Assembly (NCBI GenBank): GCA_963680875.1
Contig: OY804580.1
Coordinates: forward strand, 93,153,353-93,217,352
Origin: Bathymodiolus brooksi
Lineage: Eukaryota > Mollusca > Bivalvia > Mytilida > Modiolidae
Length of the DNA stretch: 64,000 nt
Reading direction: 5' to 3'
The position numbers and the translations under genes were made by a program. Shown here one piece after another: positions 57,780 through 64,000 of this stretch; position 1 is the stretch's first letter; every line of letters begins with the position of its first letter. Below the pieces are notes generated by a model. It was not told the DNA's origin. It saw only the letters and a program-made list of their open reading frames with translations, and did not search any database.

Positions 57780-59260
57780 ATGCATGGTTACTCAGTTCGT
57801 TTACACTGTGTCGCGTAAGCTTCTGTTTTACTCAGTTATTTGTATATAAATATTTTTTTTTTATATATTCCAATTCCTGCGTTGTACTAAATTGGTTGAC
57901 CTTTTCACAGTAACCCTATTTCTTATCATCGTAAACGAAATGTAATATCGTACATGAAAGACACAAATGAATATTCTTTTACTACAGATATTCCGATTGA
58001 GCTGTTCAATTATTCCAAATATGGTCGTAATTGACGTAGTATTTAAATTAGCGTACAATATTACTATTGTTTACATGTATGAGTACCAACTCAACTTTAG
58101 TTCATTCATGAAAATCCTCCAATAAAAGTAGCTCACTTCTGTTTTGTAATTGGCTAACATTTTTATTGTGTGACCAACCTTGACCTTTTCAGTGCTACGC
58201 TCGATTAGTTATGTTTGTTTACAAAAATACACCCCCCCCCCCCCTTTTCCCCCAGCCGAGACGCATACCATTTCTAAATACGTTTACACGTGAGTGTATG
58301 CATGTACATAAGTATGGATATCCTCAAATTGGTTTGTCGGCATATTGTAAATCGCTTAAATTATGTGGTCATTTTAATTATCCAGTTAAATCAGCTCAAC
58401 CGCATCTTTGGATCTTGAATTGTTGACCTTTTAATTATAATTGGACGTTCTCACAGGTACATATATTTCATGTTTATTTAAAACCCCAGCCTTTTCTAAA
58501 TATCAAATTAATCTAAATATGTTAAATGAGTGTACATACATGCATAAATACATTGTACATGTACATGTATGGCTATTCCTCAAAATTGTTCAGTTCAATT
58601 CATTGATAATGCCTTATGTCCACCAACTAGGAATTTGGAGTAGTGATTATTGATTGACCCGTTATTCCCGTCGTCGTAAACTCAATGTAACATATAGTAA
58701 TCTCAGATGTTTTTTTATTTTTTTTATTTAATAAGTCATAAACACAATGCAAGATAATAGTATTTTAATTTATGTACATTATAGTTAATGAATATAGTTC
58801 TACTGCAGTTGCATCAAAGATATTAAACCTGCACGGAAATGCCGCTTTAGCGTGCAATATTTCTATTGTATACAAGCATGCCGATTTACAAATGTAGCCC
58901 AATGATGAGAATCTTTCAATCGAAACAGCTCAATTTACATTACTGGTTTGTAATTGGCTAACTTTATCAATAAGTCTGCGCTCGATTAGTTCTATTTGCT
59001 TATAAAAAAATTATTTTGATACATGTACATGTATTTCATATATTCTATTTCACATATTCTATGTTTTGTTTATGCTTGTTTGATTTTGTTTTTGTATATA
59101 TGTTTTCGTTTCCAAGCGTCGAGCGCAGACCTTACAAAAAAAAAAAAAAAAAAAAAAAATGTATCTTGATACATGTATTTCACATATTCTATGTTGTGTA
59201 TTATTTGTTTGATTTTGTTTTTGTAAATGTGTTTTGTTATAATTATGCACATACCTGATA
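57780..59260 (+). repeat. irregular tandem duplications between LINE-2 ORF1 and ORF2
   Basis: About 57880-58235 is repeated at about 58640-59010 (TTCTGTTTTGTAATTGGCTA against CTGGTTTGTAATTGGCTA; TACGCTCGATTAGTTATG against TGCGCTCGATTAGTTCTA). About 58250-58345 resembles 58485-58580. About 59025-59105 is repeated at 59165-59235 across a poly(A) run at 59128-59159. Short open frames here have no recognisable product. A C-run lies at about 58232-58244. Confidence 0.65.
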
Positions 59261-59608
59261 TTGTAAATTATTTCTTGCATCATGCTATATTAATAATCCG
59301 AGCACCATACTCACACGTCCTACAATATCTTAGGGAACATATTCGAACTTCGTAAATTCCGCATACATACTACAGTACCTCGTATCCTACTTTCCATAAT
59401 CACGTTAATATCCATAATATTGATCACTTACTTTTACTTCTTTTCTATGCACACCCTTTTTAATTTGTTTTGCACTATTCTCACAAATCCTTCAATAGTG
59501 ATTCTGACATTGGTAACCTACTTATTGATTGAACTCCTAATCGATACTGCTCTCTCTCACGTTTTATTCGTGCTACATGTACATGTACCAACTGGTATAA
59601 CATGATTC

Positions 59609-59944
59609 ATGGGTACTGACGCGTTACAACACAGAAAGAGCATCGGTCGGTTCTATTGTTTAGCACGTACTGCTAAAAATAGTAAACGGCTAACATTATT
59701 AGAATTTATAGGTATATATTTGTTTGCCATTCATGGTATTGTCCCGCTGCCTATTACAGTTTTTATTTTTTCGTTTCAATATAAATATCGCGTTAACCTT
59801 TCAGGTAGTACCGTTCAAACTAGCGAACAATTAGTTAAATCAAAATCGCTGGAATATGTGAATAATTACGCCTTCTTGTGCATTGTGATGTGTATTTTGC
59901 TTATAATATCAGGAATAGAAATGAATCCTGGTCCCTCTGATTGA
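59609..59944 (+). pseudogene. LINE-2 ORF2 leader: two hydrophobic segments and a 2A-like motif
   Basis: The frame has two hydrophobic stretches (LLEFIGIYLFAIHGIVPLPI and YAFLCIVMCILLIIS), then GIEMNPGP (59912-59935), a close match to the 2A ribosome-skipping consensus DxExNPGP. A TGA at 59942-59944 stops the frame three codons later, but the endonuclease at 60029 is in the same frame. In intact relatives the leader would therefore be released co-translationally from the endonuclease/RT protein. 2A-like sequences are documented in AP-type non-LTR retrotransposons of several invertebrates. Confidence 0.75.
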
Positions 59945-60028
59945 GACTTATCAAGTAGCTTCGGTAGTATCAGTTCAACCTCAACGACTGTAAGTAATTT
60001 TGTACATAATTCCGTTTCCTTTCTTCAT

Positions 60029-60688
60029 TTGAATATTCAAAGTATTACACCAAAATTAGACCTAATAGCCGCAGAATACTCTTGTCATGAGATACTCTCA
60101 TTTACGGAAAGCTGGTTGCGCCCTCATGTATGTGACGATATGCTTAAAATTCCTGGATACAAATTTTCCCCATTTCGACGAGACAGAGTAGGCAAAATGG
60201 GCGGCGGAGTGGTGGTGGTTTTTGTAAAAGACCATATCAACTGTAAGCATAGACCTGATCTACAAATAGGGAATCTTGAATGTATATGGCTTGAGATAAA
60301 AATCAAGAACAAAAAATACTTATATGGAACATTTTATATTCCTCCCAATAGCAATCTGCAAACTTGGGATGAACTAGACCAATCAATTGATCTGGCATTA
60401 AACAATACCCATGGCATCATCATTACTGGTGATTTTAATATAAACCAATTAAGTGACAATCATAGAAACAACATGAGTTCATTACTGACTCAATACAGCT
60501 TTCAACAGTTAATTACAGAACCCACTTACATGACAGAGCATAGCTCATCTTTATTAGATTTGGTTATGGTAAATAATCCCACGAGTGTTTTGTATACGGA
60601 AGTCCCCCCCCTTGTTGAACCAAGTAAGATATCATTTACCTATTACTGGTGTCCTAAATCACCCGACTATAGTCAATGTTTCATATAA
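60029..60688 (+). pseudogene. LINE-2 AP-type endonuclease
   Basis: Conserved stretches are LHLNIQSITPKLD just before and over the start, EILSFTESWLRP (Glu), GGGVVVVFVKD, LYGTFYIPPNSN and IIITGDFNINQL (Asp, Asn). The end of the domain is lost to a frame change at the C-run 60604-60611. In the next frame the usual SDH motif reads RYHLPITG, so the Asp is also altered here. Confidence 0.85.
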
Positions 60689-61511
60689 GAGGAAAATATT
60701 CCTTTACGACAAAAGGGACTATGAATCTTACAGAAATCTCCTTTCTGTTGTTGACTGGGATGGAATCTTTAGAAACGACGACATTGATATCATAACTAAT
60801 ACAATTACAAACACAATTTTAGATGCAGCGAATAAAACTATTCCAAATAGATACATAATGGTAAAGAAAGATAATCCACCTTGGATCACTACAAAAATAA
60901 AAAAATACATACGCCGTAAAAATCGAATTCACAAAAAAGCAAAGAAAACTAATACTATCGGACAATGAGGAAAATTTCGGAAAATTCGTAATAAATGTAA
61001 TAAACGTATATTAAATGCAAAACAATCATATTTTGATAAAATTTCTGAAAAAATAAACACGGAGACAAACGGAAGTAAGAATTGGTGGAATTTAGTCAGA
61101 AGTCTTCTTCACAGTGATTCAGGTGGTGATCGATCTATACCGCCACTTCAAGTTGAAAATGACATGATACAAGACGATAACAAAAAAGCTGAATTGTTTA
61201 ATGACTATTTTTGCAAACAAGCTGACCTTAACGATTCTGAAACCCCTGTGCCTGATATTACCGATATATTGATCAATGGTCTTGAACAAATTACTGTTAC
61301 AGAAAACGAAGTGGAAGATATATTGAAGATACTTGATGCATCTGAAGCTATTGGGCCTGACCTGTTAAACCCTAGACTCCTTAAAGAAGCAGCACCTATA
61401 CTTAAATATCCCTTATGTACACTGTTTAATTTATCACTAACACTTTCTACCTTTCCATCAGAATGGAAATATGCTAATGTGACCCCCGTTTTTAAAAGAT
61501 TGTCCCAGTAA
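60612..61511 (+). pseudogene. LINE-2 linker and RT N-terminal part
   Basis: One frame interrupted by a TGA at 60966-60968 covers YHLPITGVLNHPTIVNVSYK, NPPWITTKIKKYIRRKNRIH, a KNWWNLVR segment and then ILKILDASEAIGPDLLNPRL and FPSEWKYANVTPVFK. These are the conserved blocks leading into the RT of CR1/L2/Jockey-type ORF2. The frame is lost at about 61500, just before the YRPISLI block of the next piece. Confidence 0.85.
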
Positions 61512-61512
61512 T

Positions 61513-63009
61513 TTGAAAAACTACAGACCAATTTCCCTCATTAGTATACTTGCCAAGGTAATGGAGCGATTAGTCTATAAACATATTTATAACTATTTGA
61601 TTAACAATAACTTAATTACTTCCCATCAATCTGGTTTTACTCTGGAAATTCAACTCCTGTACATCACAAATGAGTTTGGTAGAGCGTTGGACGAAGGTAA
61701 GGAAGTGAGAGTTGTCTTTTGCGATATAAGTGAAGCATTTGACCGAGTTTGGCATAAGGGATTACTTCGTAAGCTTGAATCAATAGGGATTAGAGGATCA
61801 TTATTATCTTGGGTGAAAAACTACTTGTCTGAAAGAAAACAACGTGTCGTAATTAATAATTCAACTTCTAGTTGGCGTGACATAAATGCTGGTGTACCCC
61901 AGGGATCGATTATAGGGCCTCTTTTGTTCATTGTTTTCATAAATGACATACTGACCGATATTAATTCGACTATAAAATTATTTGCCGATGACACTAGTCT
62001 GTACTTAATTGTAGACGACCCACAAGAAACAGCACAAACACTCAATGATGACCTAGTGAAATTACATGCATGGTCTACAAAATGGCTGGTAAATTGTAAT
62101 CCACAGAAAACTGAAACCATGACTATGTCTAGAAAATTAAATAAACCCCATCAACCTAACCTTATTATGAATAATACTATCATTAGTACTGTTACTGAAC
62201 ATAAACACCTTGGACTACAACTTTCTGACGATGGAAATTGGAATAAACATATTGACATGATAACTAAAAAAGCATTCTCACGTGTTAACATTTTAAGGAA
62301 ATTCAAATTTATACTGGATCGGAAAACTCTAGAAACAATTTATATTACTTTTATAAGACCATTACTAGAATATGCGGATGTTGTTTGGGATACCAAGACT
62401 CAAATACTAATTAACAAACTAGAAAATGTTCAGGTTGAGGCTGCTAGAATCGTGACTGGGGGTACCAGACTTGTATCCTTAAGTAATCTATATATTGAAA
62501 CCGGGTGGGAAAAATTGAAAGATAGAAAGGAAAGGCATAAAACGATTCAATTTTATAAGATGTCAAATAATCTAACTCCTCAATATCTTAGTAACTTAAT
62601 ACCGCAAAATTTCGGCATCATCCATGATCACAATACTCGCCATACCTCACGTATTCCTCCAGTACGCACTCGAACATCGCTCTACGCAAGCTATTTCATA
62701 CCCTCCAGTATACAACTATGGAACCAACAGCCAGAGAATATTAAATCAAGCAGATCTCTTCAGATAATTAAATCAAATCTTCAACCCCAAAACAATACTA
62801 AACCCATTTATTATTATGTTGGTACTCGACTGGGACAAATTTTACACGCTAGGTTGCGTATGCAATGCAGCTCTCTCAATCATCACTTATTTCGTAAAAA
62901 CATTGTTAATTCCCCATTTTGTCAATGTGGGGCAACAGAAACCACGGCCCATTTTCTGCTACATTGTCCCCGTCACAATGCAACAAGACAGATATATTCA
63001 CAAAATTAA
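61513..63009 (+). pseudogene. LINE-2 reverse transcriptase
   Basis: The 498-residue frame starts NYRPISLISILAKVMERLV. Motif A is VVFCDISEAFDRVWH (about residues 67-81), motif B AGVPQGSIIGPLLFIVFIND (about 126-145) and motif C KLFADDTSLYL (about 155-165), so the catalytic Asps are present. The C-terminus has the Cys/His motif CQCGATETTAHFLLHC. The frame stops early at 63009; the natural C-terminus continues in another frame to 63136. It is a CR1/L2/Jockey-group RT by motif pattern. Confidence 0.92.
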
Positions 63010-63136
63010 TTTACCAATTAACTTAAATACGGACTTATTAGTGTTTGACTCTACAGACTTAACGAATACCCTACATACAGATATATTCTTAAACGTGCAG
63101 AAGTTCATCATAAGTAGTAAACGATTCACCTCCTAA
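62990..63136 (+). pseudogene. LINE-2 ORF2 C-terminal tail in a shifted frame
   Basis: INLPINLNTDLLVFDSTD and then IFLNVQKFIISSKRF resemble the usual hydrophobic end of this RT group (IF..VQ.FI..S.RF). The frame change lies close to 62990-63005. Confidence 0.65.
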
Positions 63137-63485
63137 CCATATTCACACAACTTAAACATGCTAAAAAAAAAAAGCACTTGCACCTTTACACTTCATTTGT
63201 TTGTTTCTTTTTATTTTATTTTTTTTTCTTACTAAAGCACACCAAATAACATTGACAACGACTGGTTAACACTTGATAATTCTCAATACACTTCTACCTT
63301 TCGATACTAATTAAACCTTGAACACCAGATAACAACAGGGATACGGATTAATATAAGTTTAACCACTTGTTTCCGAATCCTATTGATTAATTTAAATGTA
63401 TATATAATTTATGTGTATTATCATAATGTGTAATATTGAATTAATTAATAAAATATGTTTATACTAAATAAAGCAAAAACGAAAA
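63137..63485 (+). other. LINE-2 3' untranslated region
   Basis: AT-rich sequence with runs AAAAAAAAAAA (63163 on) and TTTATTTTATTTTTTTTT, and AATAAA at about 63466 followed by an A-rich end. A SINE starts immediately after. Confidence 0.55.
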
Positions 63486-63749
63486 AGGTTATGGATATGA
63501 TGTTTTACGCCACTTTCTACAATATTTCAGCTATATCATGGCAGTCTGCTTTATTGGTGAAAACAAAAATCGGAGAACCCTCTGAAAACAACCGACCTGA
63601 CGTTAGTCACTGACAAACTATATCTCATAATGTTGTATCGAGTATGCATCGCCATGAGCGAGAGTCGAACTCACAGCTTTAGTGTTGATAGGTACTGATT
63701 ACACAGGTAGTTGTTAATCCAACTACCATACAATCACGACCACGACACC
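63486..63749 (-). mobile_element. SINE family A, near full length
   Basis: GATGTTTTACGCCACTTTC, TATATCATGGCAGTCTGC, and at the right GAGCGAGAGTCGAACTCAC and GGTAGTTGTTAATCCAAC. Confidence 0.75.
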
Positions 63750-64000
63750 AAAAACTAAAAGATAAGCAGATGAAGTAAGACAAAGGTGCTTTTATTAATT
63801 TACAAATAACCTCAAATATACATTCAGATCAATGTGAAGTTGTTATTGAAGACATAGACGTAGAATTAACGAAACCAATGGTCCCTAGTGGCAACGTTTC
63901 AGTCATCGCTTCGACAGTTTTACGGTCGCCACCATGACTTGGTATAATTAACCGTTACCGAAGATCTGTTTCACAAATGAATCGAAACAAATGTAACGAA
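63750..64000. other. unassigned end of window
   Basis: No gene, repeat family or exon is recognised in the last 250 bp. Confidence 0.5.

Larger units (their letters stand above)
56640..63480 (+). mobile_element. decayed CR1/L2-like LINE, plus strand
   Basis: Components in order are an ORF1 (56745-57611), a 2-kb region with monomer-like duplications (57780-59260), an ORF2 leader with 2A-like motif (59609-59944), endonuclease (60029-60688), linker and reverse transcriptase (60585-63009), a C-terminal tail (to 63136) and a 3' UTR with AATAAA near 63466. Two in-frame TGA codons and at least three frame changes show decay or sequencing indels. Whether ORF1 and ORF2 belong to one insertion is likely but unproven, given the long gap. 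Confidence 0.8.

Overview
This window looks like a piece of an AT-rich, repeat-dense animal genome, most probably a bivalve mollusc of mytilid type. The animal assignment rests on a multi-exon CACHD1-like gene with clean GT-AG introns. The bivalve guess is an inference from the abundance of tRNA-derived SINEs, CR1/L2-type LINEs and short inverted-repeat transposons. Nothing prokaryotic is present.

Region 1 (1-32980) is the 3' two thirds of a plus-strand gene resembling CACHD1 (VWFA and cache domain containing protein, a relative of calcium-channel alpha2delta subunits). I could place 15 consecutive coding exons (711 to 32980). Their phases all agree and together they encode 743 residues plus a stop: two Cache regions, a Cys-rich membrane-proximal region, one transmembrane helix and a short cytoplasmic tail. 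The VWA part must lie upstream of the window. The introns are full of SINEs, MITEs and foldback elements. Intron 9 (9.1 kb) is about 95 percent tandem repeat: a 34-bp array of about 190 copies, then a 54-bp array of about 39 copies. The 34-bp array begins on the exon 9/intron 9 junction itself, so nearly every unit carries a branch-point-like motif, a 3' splice site and a 5' splice site arranged as AG|GT, the layout of a recursive splice site. I consider this the most unusual feature of the window.

Region 2 (32981-49333) is intergenic. It holds the 3' flank of the gene, a 50-bp tandem array inside a SINE, a decayed 5.8-kb minus-strand LINE (36.9-42.8 kb), and a cluster of foldback elements and hairpins. 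The LINE encodes an SGNH-hydrolase-like protein, PHD-type zinc-finger and coiled-coil ORF1 products, an AP-type endonuclease and a reverse transcriptase, the domain set known for CR1-like elements.

Region 3 (49334-49462) is a probable first coding exon, with signal peptide, of a second CACHD1-like gene on the plus strand. If right, the locus is a head-to-tail CACHD1-like tandem pair.

Region 4 (49463-64000) is the presumed first intron of that second gene. It contains a 155-bp tandem repeat, a 680-bp palindrome, a reverse-strand decayed coding remnant and a second LINE on the plus strand (about 56.7-63.5 kb). That LINE has a coiled-coil ORF1 and an ORF2 whose N-terminus carries two hydrophobic segments followed by a 2A-like NPGP motif, then endonuclease and reverse transcriptase. 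It is broken by in-frame stops and frameshifts.

Several tandem arrays in the window appear to have been seeded inside other features: one at a splice junction, two in SINEs and one in another dispersed repeat.
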